A stretch of 64,000 nucleotides of DNA from Diprion similis (lineage: Eukaryota; Arthropoda; Insecta; Hymenoptera; Diprionidae). The notes under the pieces are model-generated. The model ran no database searches and was not told where the DNA came from. It worked only from the letters and a program-made list of their open reading frames with translations. The stretch spans positions 18,130,031 to 18,194,030 of the forward strand of contig NC_060106.1 in NCBI RefSeq assembly GCF_021155765.1. The letters run 5' to 3'. This document shows, piece after piece, positions 51,496-64,000 of the stretch (positions are counted from its first letter, which is position 1; each line of letters opens with the position of its first letter). Made by a program: the position numbers and the translations under genes.

Positions 51496-54299
51496 ATAAA
51501 GATAAATTGAAATTTGAAATCGAATTCGTTAAGACTTTTGTACCGACAGGTAATTTAGTCGCTTGGGATTTATTCACGTTGACACATGACTAACCTACCC
51601 AATTTTAGTCAATTACTGTTCTTTTTTTCCTTATTATTTTTACCTCCGTCTCTTTTTCCCCCCCTTCGACCCGATGTCTCGCACTGAACAACACCCGTGT
51701 GTATAAGCCAGGGCGAGGCGGCGGCTCGGCCCGCCTAAGCAAAGGTGAAAGTGCTCTACGCATCCCAAGTATCTTCCACGATTTTGCATTTTTTATTTTA
51801 TTATACTGGTCAAGGACCGTCTAATATACGTATATATGTGTGCGCGGGTCTCTGTGTGGATACGTTCCAGTGGAGGCGGACGTGTAGTATGCCTACCTAT
51901 CCAAAGGTGTTGAGCAATGGCAAATGATATTTTCAGACGTATAAACGCTCGTAATATTTCGAATTACACGTTACATCAACCACATCGCATTCTCGATAGA
52001 CCTTTTTACGGAACTGCATACCGTGATCCGTGGTAACCGTTCGTTGCATGCCTGTAACGAGTATTTCGCACAAAATGCCACGCGTTTATATCCAATTAGG
52101 TCATCGATGAAAAAGTATTCCTATATTTCAACGGATTGTGGTACCCGGATATGGAATTAATATTCTATAAGATTTTGAATTTCAGAAAATCTCAGACTCC
52201 CGGGTGGTATGACTAATTGTATAATTAACTTAGATTAAGATCGGAATTCGCGAACTCAAGCCATGCACTTAACGCGATGCGTTCGATGAATATAAAATGC
52301 GATTCTCTGGGAAGAACAAGCTGAGAAGTGGTTGAATTCCTGTGAGCAATGAAAACAGACTTAATTTAACATTATTTCTCTACACTTTGACGGTATGTTG
52401 TTCTGTACTTACAAAACATTGTCATTAGTCCATCGTGAAACATAGTAACGCAACATTATCCATATAAGCAAGACGCACATCATCGTTGACAAATTACAGT
52501 TATCAATCGGATAGGATAAGTAATATACCTAAAAGAGCTTCTATTTCGTAACGCGAGGTGAATTTCATTTGTGCATATAAATGAGAGACCGAATAGCTTG
52601 ACAGACCTTGATTAAACCATATTTGACAATGTGATTATGTACCCATGTGAATTGGAACAAAGAATTAATCCTGTTTCGGATCTTTTTAATTTCCTTATTC
52701 TGCCGACTGTTAGCCATAATCGAAAAGGCTATAAGAAAATAATACCAATGTCAACGAAATGTTTAGTGAGAATAAAATTATCACTTTTTTTCTGCGAAGT
52801 TTCAAACATCGAACGCTTTCCAAGATTCGCGAAAGCCGCGCGCTCGCTTCTAATTTTATCGTAAGTCACATATTTAAGATACTTTTATGATAATAAAATT
52901 AATTTATCGAGGAGAAACCTTTTCGCCTTTCGCAACTTAATCGAATATATGGTTTCCTTTTCGTTATAATTTTTTCTCGCGCGAATTCAAAGTCACTGCT
53001 GCAGCTATGACGATAGGCAAAAGTTGTCCAACTTTTTGGCACCACTGTCTCTATCTGGCGGCCAAGCAAAGTATCGACTTCGCGAAAATAGCACAACTCC
53101 ATGGATCGCTATATCGGTAACATTAATGTACCGATGGCAACTGCTCGCATATATTATGCTCTGAAACCCGCTTCTATGCGCCAGCGTATTTGAATTCTAA
53201 CGTGAAATTCGGTGCGCTCTGCCTGCTTTTGAAATTTGCGCGCGGGTCTTTAGCGGGATATGTATTTGGAATTCGATTCCTTCTTCGAAACAAAGCGATT
53301 TGGACGGATAACATTTTCTTTTAATTCCCAGTTTCTCCTGTTCTTTTACTTTAAACCACCTATAGATTTGAAAAAAGTATTTGATTTTGGTCGAAATTAA
53401 CTTTTTATAATTTCAGCAAATTTTAACTTTTTCCTAACACTATCGTATCCAAACAACTGATTGTCGGAAAGATTTCCATCTCTTTGAGTTTCTCTCTCGG
53501 TAAATTCCTGCGATGATCTCGAAAACGGGTAGTCAAAAAAATCTGAAATTTTCACGACTTGACATGCAATTGACGGGCATGCAATATTGCCACCAAATTT
53601 GATAATCAAACCACTCGTTATAAAATATTTTGACGATAATGGACGGTATCTATTCCAGTGATTGATTTGGTTTCTAAGGCGATCAGAATGGCGCTGTTTC
53701 GATTACATCCGCCTAAATCTGGTTCGGATTGTTCAATTCTATTTCTAGCAAATGGAAGGGTCTCGATCAATGAGATCATCTGCCTCACGGATTAAATTTG
53801 TTGGATGGCCATATTGGTGTTTCGATCCTTAGGAAGACATCTGAAGACATTTCCGTGTGATAATTAGCTTCAGTGTGAATAAATTTACCATCGTAACTGC
53901 GTATTCACACCTCCATAAAGCTTTGGGCGGTTGTTTTTTCCTGTGCAACTGGCGCCTGGAAAAACATCTCGTCCTGATCGATCCCCAGATTTATACGAGT
54001 CTCCAAATTGGAATGAGAATTTCATCTTATCTGTAGTCCAACGATCGGCCTTCGAAAGCCATTAAATGTGTTATATAAATAACCGATCGACTGTTGACAT
54101 TCCGCAAATGGTAACACCCACCGAATTTGAATTCTCTCTAATCTGGTGACATTGAGATCAATGATGTTACTCGCATAGCTGGATTCGTCACATCCGTTTA
54201 TCATCATCTGTTTACGCCTACGGCCGTTGAATACAGTTGTAGAAAACTGTATACATGCGAATGTTAATAGCTCGGATTGAGAAATATTGGTAAATTGAT
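51496..54299. other. Spacer between fold-back element and cuticle gene C
   Basis: No exon supported. A TATAAAA near 52288 has a following ATG that opens only six codons. Otherwise AT-rich. Confidence 0.4.
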
Positions 54300-54320
54300 G
54301 GGTGTGTACCGGACGAGTTT
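54300..54320 (+). promoter_or_regulatory. Shared upstream promoter motif, copy 3
   Basis: ggtgtgtaccggacgagttt, a diverged version of the motif upstream of copies A and B, again followed by a T-rich tract and an atttgcgtgcgaagatt box. Confidence 0.5.
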
Positions 54321-54493
54321 TAATTTTGTTTTAATTTTTTATTATTTTTTTTCTTTACGATCTTATTCGTCGCATTCGCCAATTTGCGTGCGAAGATTTT
54401 ACACCGGCTTCAACACTGTTAAGGGATTGAACTGGTTTCAGGATAGAAGCGATCCGATTGGTAGAAACGGAGAAGGAGTCCTGATCGCTTTCG

Positions 54494-54528
54494 TATAAAT
54501 AGAGCGGACTCGGACTCCAGAAATCAGA
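54494..54528 (+). promoter_or_regulatory. Core promoter: TATA box and initiator-like site
   Basis: TATAAATA at 54494-54501 and TCAGA near 54524, about 50 bases before the ATG at 54573. Confidence 0.7.
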
Positions 54529-54572
54529 CTAAACCGGAGCTCAATCCTCTCGGCAGCATCTTCTCGTTGAAC

Positions 54573-56263
54573 ATGCAGTTCTTAGTGAGTGTTTTTCTGA
54601 TATCATAAGGACTCGATTGACGCATTTTCCCCTTTGCGACTGTCTTGAAAATTGGGAACAATGTGATATTTATACTTGAACCAAATACATGGGAAAGAGT
54701 GAAATTCACCAAGTGTAACTTCTATTATTGCAGATCGTCGCTTGTGCTCTTTTGGGAGTGGCTCTAGGCCAGTACGGGTATCCAGGATACACTGGATACA
54801 CTGGATACGGCGGATACCGTGGATACGGGGCATACCCAGGATACACGGGATACTCAGGATACCCGGGATACTCAGGGTACCAAGGATCAAAGGCATACCC
54901 AGGTTACACGGGATACTCAGGGTACCCAGGATACACGGGATACCCAGGATACACGGGATACCCAGGATACGCAGGATTCCGCGACTACCAGACCGTCAAG
55001 CCTGTCGAATCAAAGGAGAAGGAAGCACCCAAGTCAGTTGCCGCAGTAGCTGGGGCTAAGCCAGTACTTCCGGTAGTCGCCCCATTTGTCCCGATCACCC
55101 CGAAGGCATTGGGAAGGTACCAAAATTTCAATTGCTATTCGAGACCAAAGTTCTTTTTCACTGACGATGGAACCTGTTCGTGAAATTGCACAAGATAAGG
55201 TCCCTAAGGACATCTGTGGCTCATACCGATTTGCGGATGCATGCACAGCTTTTCATATTCCGCGGTGGAAAGTGTGAATTAGGTATTGTTATTGAACGAT
55301 TATTATTTATTGTTTGTTCTTCCAGCGAGGCCTTCGCCCGCATCATCGACCAGGATCAGGCCAGCGCTCCGGATGGCAGCTACGAATTCAGATTCGACAC
55401 TGAGAATGGAATCTCTGCTGCCGCGAGCGGCTCCCCCGTCAGCCCGGGTCCCAACGGTCCAGAACAGGTTTGCACAATCATTAAACAACCGCGTACCCCT
55501 AACTGCATTCGTTACTTTCCATCCTTCTAAAGCTCTATTCAACAACGAGTTGATGCATTTAGCCAGCCCAGAAAAATTAAAAAAAAAAAAAGAAGGGAAC
55601 AGTCTAGATAATCTCCATACCGATCAGCACATAAAAATCACCGCGCTATCATAAAAGAGTTCGCAAAGCTAATCTATAAAAGAGCTATAAAACTTGTCAA
55701 AACATTCGTGTTATTTAAATTCTTACGAAAGAGGATCACCTCTGAATGCGCGAGAACTAGTTCTCAATTTGATTTAACGTCGAACACGAGCTTCTTAGTT
55801 GGAGGTATGAAATCGCCACGCCTAGGTGTTGCAATTGAAATTGACGTGTGGGATACTCTTTTTATCTCTGCATGATCATCTTTCTTAATGAGATTTAACG
55901 TCTTTGCAACCATTCAGCGCTGGAATACCTCTCACATTCTTTACGTCTTTCTTTTTTCCCTTATGGCCGATGTCTTCGGCTATCAAGATACATGGTATAT
56001 GCTGCAATTGAAGTATTCACTCGGTTTTCTAGCAGCAATCAATAGTCACTGCTGAAATGCCTTCCGAGAATCTAAAATTTTGCATTTTTGCATTTTTGTT
56101 TCAGGTTGTAGTCGGAAGGTACTCTTACACCGCCCCCGACGGTACTCCCGTCCAAGTCAGTTACACCGCTGATCGTAACGGTTTCCATCCCGCAGGATCC
56201 CACATCTCGAGCACCGGCAGATATGTGAAGAGGGAAACTCCTGAGAACAACGACAAAGAATAA
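54573..56263 (+). CDS. RR-1 cuticular protein with GYT/GYP/GYS-repeat N-terminus (C)
   Basis: Exons are 54573-54584 (MQFL), 54734-55116, 55326-55467 and 56105-56263 (TAA). Phases 0, 2 and 0 match copies A and B. The product is 231 aa. The signal peptide [16 protein letters not shown] is followed by about 75 residues of GY(P/T/S/G) triplets, longer and more varied than in A and B. Then come a Val/Pro/Ala-rich linker ([15 protein letters not shown]) and the RR domain: [28 protein letters not shown], then [20 protein letters not shown] and [13 protein letters not shown]. As in A and B the end reads SHISSTG and not HLPTPPPIP. The tail is charged ([11 protein letters not shown]). Signal peptide, exon layout, leader sequence and promoter all show it is an older paralogue of A and B. 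Confidence 0.92.
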
Positions 56264-56348
56264 ATTTATGTTATGTCTGTTTCATTTTTTTCCGATAATC
56301 TAGCTATATGCCATTCACGCTATTGTAATTAACGTATAATGGAATTCG

Positions 56349-56354
56349 AATAAA
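56349..56354 (+). terminator. Poly(A) signal, cuticle gene C
   Basis: AATAAA about 85 bases after the stop at 56263. Confidence 0.65.
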
Positions 56355-58099
56355 AAACATATACTCACCACAATAAGTATTACAATCCCCATTATTCAGA
56401 AATATCTAAAGTCATCAGCATACGACATTTAGAGCCAGTGAATCGTTCTTACGCTACATATTTTACCATATACTTTAGTTTGATTGGAATTCAGCGAGAA
56501 TTTATGACCATGTTACAGAACATCCGGATCGCGATAGGTGTATATATGATACATTCAATACTACATCTCTAAGCAAATCTCAAGGTTGAGTTCAGTGGTC
56601 TGATAAAATATGTTTTTCAGTATTCATTATGCCGTATCTGAAAAAGCAAAAACAAGCCTAAAGTTGGACCGCAATTGTCAGCACGAAAAATATGTGTCCG
56701 AAAATTAGCTGTTTTCGACACGTATTTTTTTATGCTTTGTCGCATTTATCCAATGTCTAAGAATCACGTATTTTTCGCAAAGAAATATGTCCTTAATTAT
56801 TTTTCTGATCGAATATAAATATTTCTTCATCCACGCTCTGGGAATGCCGAGGAAAAAACGAGTATTTCGTCATATCAAGTTGGGTGGGCGTATAATTTTA
56901 AATGTTTTGCAAGAGCCCATAACATTTGTAGACAGAAATTTTAGTGAACAATATTAATGATAACATTATGATAATAACGATCAATAAACATTATTGTGGA
57001 GCTGGAAATCGTCGATTTATACAAGCCTTAATCCGAGAAATAAATATGCGCAACGTTTATACAAAATGCCAACCACTGCCACCCAAATAGGTCATGTCAA
57101 TATTTTTTCGCATATTTCAATCGATAATACCAGAATTTATAGTCAGAGTCACCTCAGAAGTATCGATAATTCAAGTCTAATGGAAAGCGATCTACAGCTT
57201 AGAATTACGTCAGATCACGATTAGGATCCATCTGTCGTGATATATGGTACAATCTCCAAAATACAAAGCACAATTGTATACCCGGATGTGAATAACTTCT
57301 TCTTGTATATTCAGAGCAAAAAAATTCAAAACTCTGTTCACGCAATATTTTCTATAGATCGAAAATGAACACTAAAAAAGGGAGAGAATCATGCTTACCA
57401 ATGAATAATTTAAATTTCTTTGAATAATATAATCGTACAGATGTAATACAGTGCAATGCTGGAATGAATCATGAAAAATTAACACACGATAACGAATTAC
57501 TTTCTGCATAAAATATTTAATTCATTCCGTCGTTGAAACGTTGTATTCCTTATAAGTAAAACGAGCGTCACAATTGTTGACTGATTATCCCCTAATCAAT
57601 CGAATATGGAGATATAAAACGTGAGAATTGTCCTCTTTTGCAATGCGAATGATAAAGATTCAACGGTTTAAAATATTCTGGTCTAATCAATTTTACTGTC
57701 TCAGATTCAAACAGCTCAATAGAATTAATACTGAAAAACCGTTCTGCCTTCTGTTGTCAACGTAAAGTTTTGTATCATGATTTTTCGCGGTTGGTTGCTA
57801 TTCGAACGAATTCAAACTGCCGATAGTAACATAGGTATGGATTTGGACAAGTTTTTGATACTGCTACCCCCATCTGGCGGCAAAATAAAATACTGGCTAA
57901 ATGAAACCGATCCATTTCGATGGTCGCCTTCGCCATCTATGTGGGCGTTAAAAATTTCATGCGCATCTGTCACGAACGCTAATTCTGCTTGTAATAGAGA
58001 TTGATCCTAACCTAAGTTAGTCGACCGACTGTTTGTCATTCTCGAATTTACCAAGTGTAACAAATAATTCCGAACTGTTGATAATAAAATTGGGAAAAA
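56355..58099. other. Spacer with the probable promoter of the proteasome gene
   Basis: No exon supported. The 5' leader of the Rpt1 gene must lie in the last few hundred bases. No TATA box is visible near 58000, as is usual for a housekeeping gene. A gccatctatgtgggcg stretch at 57933 and catctggcggc at 57870 resemble insulator-type motifs, but only loosely. Confidence 0.35.
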
Positions 58100-59977
<1,878 letters not shown>

Positions 59978-60216
59978 TCTCGCTAGGCTTCAACCATTGT
60001 TTGTATCAACACTTTGGTAACTTTGAACAACTACTCGTGCTTTGATTTTTGCTAATTCATCCGATAAGAATTTTCATTATGATAATTTGTCTTATAAAGA
60101 ATCGTCGTATTGTAATATTGTCATTATTTAATTGCACCCCACCTCCTCGATTCACTGAGAACAGTACAAAACAACGGAACTTTCTCAGGATTTGAAACGG
60201 ATTATCATAGGACTCT
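59978..60216. other. Shared 3' region of two convergent genes
   Basis: The 239 bp between the Rpt1 stop and the SLC6-like stop. No exact AATAAA follows Rpt1 on the plus strand. An ATTAAA on the minus strand at 60132-60127 may end the transporter transcript, so the two 3' UTRs probably overlap. Confidence 0.45.
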
Positions 60217-63149
60217 TCAAACACCGTTTTTTAAGGTTTTCAATCCGCACTGTTTCAGCTCGTTTCTGATAGCTTCCCTTTTCCGGATTTCTTGCTCCAT
60301 CCGCTTGTTGTCGAGTAGACAGATGTGAGCGCACGGCTTATTCACCTTGTAACGTAATTCTCTTCTGGGATTGAAACCTCGTCGTGCTACGTTCATCTCC
60401 TCGTCAGGGCAGCCCCAGTGCTTCGTCGGATAAAATAGTAGCCCCACTGTCTACCTTGTCGCATGCATATAGTAACTGAGAACCGATCCAGCTTATATGG
60501 GTGACTGAGATTTTTCGCTTACCAGAAAAATTACTCACATGAGTTCGTACGTGTATGCCGTACGTGATCAGGCCAACTATGAGAAGAGGAACTACGAGGC
60601 TGATGCAGGAAAGGATCAGGAAAGGCTGAAGCTCCGAAAGTTCGTTGTATAGGGTATTTATCCTAGTGGGCAGGGAGAAGAAGACTGCGAGGTGGTAGAT
60701 GGTGTAATACTGCAATTGAACAAGCATTTGGAAATCACCTCACAGACATGGACAAACACGAGGGTCACTATACCGTTGCAATCAGTGGCGTCAAATAGAA
60801 CACGGCCTTCATTAAGAGATTCGGTTCGAATTTGTACATGAATTGTATGTCGTCGCAGAGCCGTGTTACGGAGTAAGAAAATAGGATGAGCGAACTCATG
60901 ATCGCGAGGATCAGCAGGGTCACCAAGGTTCCAACAAAGTCGAGAAAGTCGTTGATGAATATTCCTCCCACCTGAAGACGGGGGTTTCATTAAGAAAATT
61001 TTTTAATTCCAAGACCGTCAAACCGCATTTCATACCTTTGTCGTGAAAATAAGGCTAACTGAAAAACAGGCAAGCGTCACGATGCTGACTAGATACGGCC
61101 GATATGATTTTACAGATGGAAATGCTTCCAAGAAAGAGTTGACCGTTGCGGTGAAGACTATGGTCTGAAATTGAAACGATATCCATCGTCAGTGAAAACA
61201 CTGAACAATTAAATCGCATGGGTATAATAAGCCTCACCATCTCCATGACTCCCTTTATAAGAAACATAAAGAAAACCGCGACAATCCAGAGCTTCGCCAT
61301 CGGCAGCAAGGATAATTGGGTTGGGATAAAAGCCGTGACGACCACCTCATCTGCAACAAAAAACCAGTCTAGTTGCGGTCTCTAGTTTAATTGAGGTGAA
61401 CCAAAGCCGGCTAAAGTATAATTTTTCAACGAACGTGGCCAGATAAAGCAGCTTATGTCAAGGGCGTAGGTATCAGCCATTGACCCGTAACAGGAAAAGA
61501 CATAATAGATTCCAAGGTACTGCAATACGCTGGAAAGAAAGCCAACCAGAAGAACGTCTGTGTCGGGCATGGAGTTTTCTGGACCGTAGCTTCCCAGTTG
61601 TATGATGGTGCCCTCGCATATGTGGGACATGAGAATAGCGTGAGTCAGTGCTTCGACCCAGATCTTGAGTCCAAGAGTAAACCAGTAAAAAATGTGTCGA
61701 ATCAAACACTCTAAAAGTTTAGAGACATCGTGGTGTCAACTTAATGCTCACTTTGTAGTTGAACAATCCACTGAAGTCCAGCATGAGCAGGGTGCCTTTT
61801 TCGGAGTAACCCTCGCTCACCAAATCTATTACTAGAATCAGGAAGTAGACTGCCGTTACGGAATAAGTGAGCTTGGCAAACACCTGGGAAAAAATTAATC
61901 AACGTCAACTCGTTCTTCGATAATAATTTGAAACTAAGAGGCCGTTATTCTGTAAAAAGCAAGGACTTGTACCCTTTTGAATGATCCGAAGTCACGAATG
62001 GTCAGAATACCAACGATTATCCAGACGAGTGCTGAGGCCGCCACCCATTTTGAATTTAGCGAACCGATACCGTCCGGTTTTTCATCCGGTCGCCAGAGGT
62101 TCGACACGCTGCAGACCAAAGTATCGAAGGGTTCTTTAACGCCCTAGTATTAAGCAGATGAAATGCATTTAGGAATGAGCGAAGGGCATGAACTAGGGGT
62201 TCGCCATTCTTTGGTGAACACGTTACGGTAACAAAACCGGAGCTCACCGATAGTACTGAGCTATTCCTGGATAATAGGTGTGGTTGCAATCGACATTCTT
62301 GGGTTTTGAACTGAGCACGAAACACGGTGGCAAGTTTTCAGAACCGTAGGTACAATCGGTCCAATAATTTTCCGGCATGAAAGGTATCAGGATGGATTGT
62401 AGAACGAGTTGACCGGTTAACGCACTCCAGTAAATACAGGTGTATAAAGAAAAGGCCATCATGCTCGCACCAATGCCTGTGAATTATTCGCGAAAATTTA
62501 GCCTTGTTGGTATCACGTGATCGGTGAAGCAAAAATCCTTACCGTAACCGATTGGGAAGATATTCCATATCTTTATGTAACCAAACTTTGAATAGTATCC
62601 AAGGAAGAGATGTTGGCATTGAAGCGGTGCCATCACGATGTGGTGAATTCCATAGTAGAGTATCAGAAACGATACTGCAACGAAACCCGAAAACGAAAAA
62701 AACGTTGGCATTCTGCCTCTCAAGGAGAATTAAATCGGAATCAATTTTTGCGTCTTATTTGAAAATGGGTTTCACAGTTTTGGAGTTCAATATGCTACTC
62801 TTAGTACGTACTTCCGTTATATTGAGCGGACTTTGTCACGGTAACGATGAAATTGTTATTTCCCGACTGCAGAATGAAGAGGATAGCCAGATACTCCAGG
62901 CGATTTCGAAACACTTTGTTCTCTTCCCATCGCCGATTCTCCTGAAGACGAAAAGGCGGTCGAATTATAAATTCACGTAGCGGTTAGAGTGTAATCATTC
63001 AGTCGATTCTAGCGTAAACCTAGGAAATATATCGAGATAATAACAGAGTGCTTGTGTTCGACAGATTCCACGTCACTTATGGATTCGTATTTCCGTTCTC
63101 CTTCGTCCTCGGCGATCTTGTCGCCTTCGTCATTTCGTTTTTCAATCAT
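60217..63149 (-). CDS. Divergent SLC6-family (neurotransmitter-sodium symporter-like) membrane protein
   Basis: Twelve minus-strand exons join in frame to 680 aa: 63149-63072, 62941-62812, 62716-62543, 62476-62248, 62108-61973, 61883-61752, 61708-61402, 61350-61238, 61164-61036, 60971-60774, 60709-60523 and 60446-60217. The ATG at 63149 follows an in-frame stop. The exon 1 donor and the exon 2/3 junction are the least certain. The SLC6 pattern is seen throughout: WEENKVFRNRLEYLAI before TM1, GYYSKFGYIKIWNIFPIGYG, TM3 with LYTCIYW, a two-Cys extracellular loop (TDCTYG, LPPCF) with an NHT glycosylation site, TM6 region EALTHAILMSHICEG, and a tail with PTKHWGCPDEE (family WGP motif). The family uses 12 helices to move amino acids or amines with Na+ and Cl-. 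Here the TM1 NVWRFP motif, the TM6 FFSLG motif and the TM8 DSQF motif are all replaced, so substrate and ion coupling cannot be inferred. Confidence 0.85.
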
Positions 63150-63398
63150 CGCTGATAATTTGCGCAATTTTTATCTCACCTGTCAGAATTCGATCTCGAC
63201 ATTACGTCTGAAATGAAATCGTTACTGTTTCAAAAGTGGCGAGTCGAGGGATGGATCATTGGATCATGAAACATGAGAAAAACGATGTTGTCAGTAAATA
63301 TACTCTGGCATAATATGCGAAAGATTTTTTGTTCAATTATTGAACGAAAATACACGAAGATCAGTTACAAGATATGATTTTCCCACACCGAATAAACT

Positions 63399-64000
63399 TC
63401 ATTTCCTACGGCTAAAGTTCAGTTTTATTGGCACGTTGGGTACGTTGACGAGTAGGGAAACGCAGTCCAACAGTTTTCCTTCCCAAGAGAACTTCAAGTC
63501 CCGGCAGATCTGAGGAAAAAGGATGATAATGACTTTCTCTTCCGCAACCGAGGATCTAAAAATACTTCCAAACTTTCGACTCACCCGCAACAAGAGTATC
63601 TGAATATTTTGCTCGGCCAAACGCCTCGCGATACATGATCGAGCACCGTGGCCAAACGGAAGAACCAAAAAGGGGTTGTAAGGAGGATCTGAGGACCCGC
63701 CACCCTCCCGAATCCATCGTTCAGGTTTGAATTCGTTCGGATCGTCGAAATTTTCCTCAAGTTTGCATATCACTTGGTTCTGGGTCACAATAACGGTCTG
63801 AAGGAAATCGATGTTCACAAATGAACGGCGTGCGACGATCGGCTTTGGGCAGTTTCATAAATCGAAGCAGCTATGCCAACGAATAATCGAACTCCTTCTA
63901 CTTACACCTTCCGGCACGTGATACCCGTTGAGAACTGCATCCGTTTGCAAAATCCTGCCAACACCAACGGAAATCGGGTTCATCCTGAATGTCTCCTTGA
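63399..64000 (-). CDS. dib: Mitochondrial cytochrome P450 CYP302A1 (disembodied), C-terminal part
   Basis: Three exons are visible: 64000-63906 (runs off the window), 63797-63585 and 63509-63399 (TGA), all phase 0, giving 138 C-terminal residues. CYP302A1 is the ecdysteroid 22-hydroxylase of the Halloween pathway, an inner mitochondrial membrane enzyme fed by adrenodoxin. Seen: NPISVGVGRILQTDAVLNGY (sheet and substrate-recognition region after the K helix), VTQNQVICKL, the PERW motif in EFKPERWI, and the haem loop FGHGARSCIARRLAEQN, whose Cys is the axial ligand. The reading CIARRLAEQN after the Cys is characteristic of CYP302 and unlike CYP314, CYP315, CYP12 or CYP301, as I recall them. The ATG of the transporter on the same strand is only 250 bp beyond this stop. 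Confidence 0.85.

Noticed and set aside
52287-52370. TATAAAA followed by an ATG at about 52349
   Set aside because: The frame opens only six codons before TAA and no donor follows the ATG.
60404-60538. Alternative short C-terminus of the transporter (continuing from CAT at 60539)
   Set aside because: A donor at 60522 joined to the acceptor before 60446 gives a longer in-frame tail with the family-like PTKHWG motif, which fits SLC6 better.
62108-62143. Apparent frameshift between SLC6 exons 4 and 5
   Set aside because: Using the first acceptor (exon start 62143) breaks the frame, but the better acceptor ttggtctgcag (exon start 62108) restores it, so no pseudogene claim is needed.

Overview
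The window is nuclear DNA of an insect. The evidence is six RR-1 (Rebers-Riddiford) cuticular protein genes, the C-terminal end of a P450 that matches the ecdysteroid hydroxylase CYP302A1 (disembodied), a SPATA2/Tamozhennic-type PUB gene, short GT-AG introns, and AT-rich spacers with microsatellites. A hymenopteran, perhaps a sawfly, is a guess. No coding sequence here fixes the order.

Layout. 1-1861 (minus) is the 5' part of a tamozhennic/SPATA2-like gene, cut by the window edge. 1862-10417 is a gene-poor spacer with one exon-like block at 2177-2429. 10417-13259 holds two divergent RR-1 cuticle genes, each with its own TATA box. 13480-27010 is satellite territory: exactly 33 head-to-tail copies of a 312-bp monomer (14745-25040) flanked on both sides by decayed copies. 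Directly beyond it, 27193-28526 reads as a complete two-exon gene of unknown family (TATA, initiator, intron, AATAAA). 28527-37000 is non-coding and carries a compound fold-back element (31100-31485, with a second inverted copy at 51165-51495) and a large imperfect palindrome (31988-32335). 37010-40872 is a third cuticle gene with a 2.6-kb intron. 45005-56354 carries three more cuticle genes with GYQ/GYP/GYT repeat N-termini. Two of them lie in a 2.8-kb tandem duplication, and all three share a recognisable promoter.

58100-64000 is denser: the proteasome ATPase Rpt1/PSMC2 (plus), then, tail-to-tail, a divergent SLC6-type transporter (minus, 12 exons), then the last three exons of CYP302A1 (minus), whose stop codon lies only 250 bp upstream of the transporter start.

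The cuticle genes share one architecture: a 12-base first coding exon (four residues), a phase-0 intron, the rest of the signal peptide, then the RR-1 chitin-binding domain. Their products are secreted into chitinous procuticle. CYP302A1 acts in synthesis of the moulting hormone that generally times cuticle gene expression, but that link is known biology and not visible here. The points most worth following are the orphan gene at 27307-28398, the satellite with its patchy internal duplications, the conversion-like identity between the duplicated cuticle genes, and the transporter that keeps the SLC6 fold pattern but lacks the usual ion-site residues.
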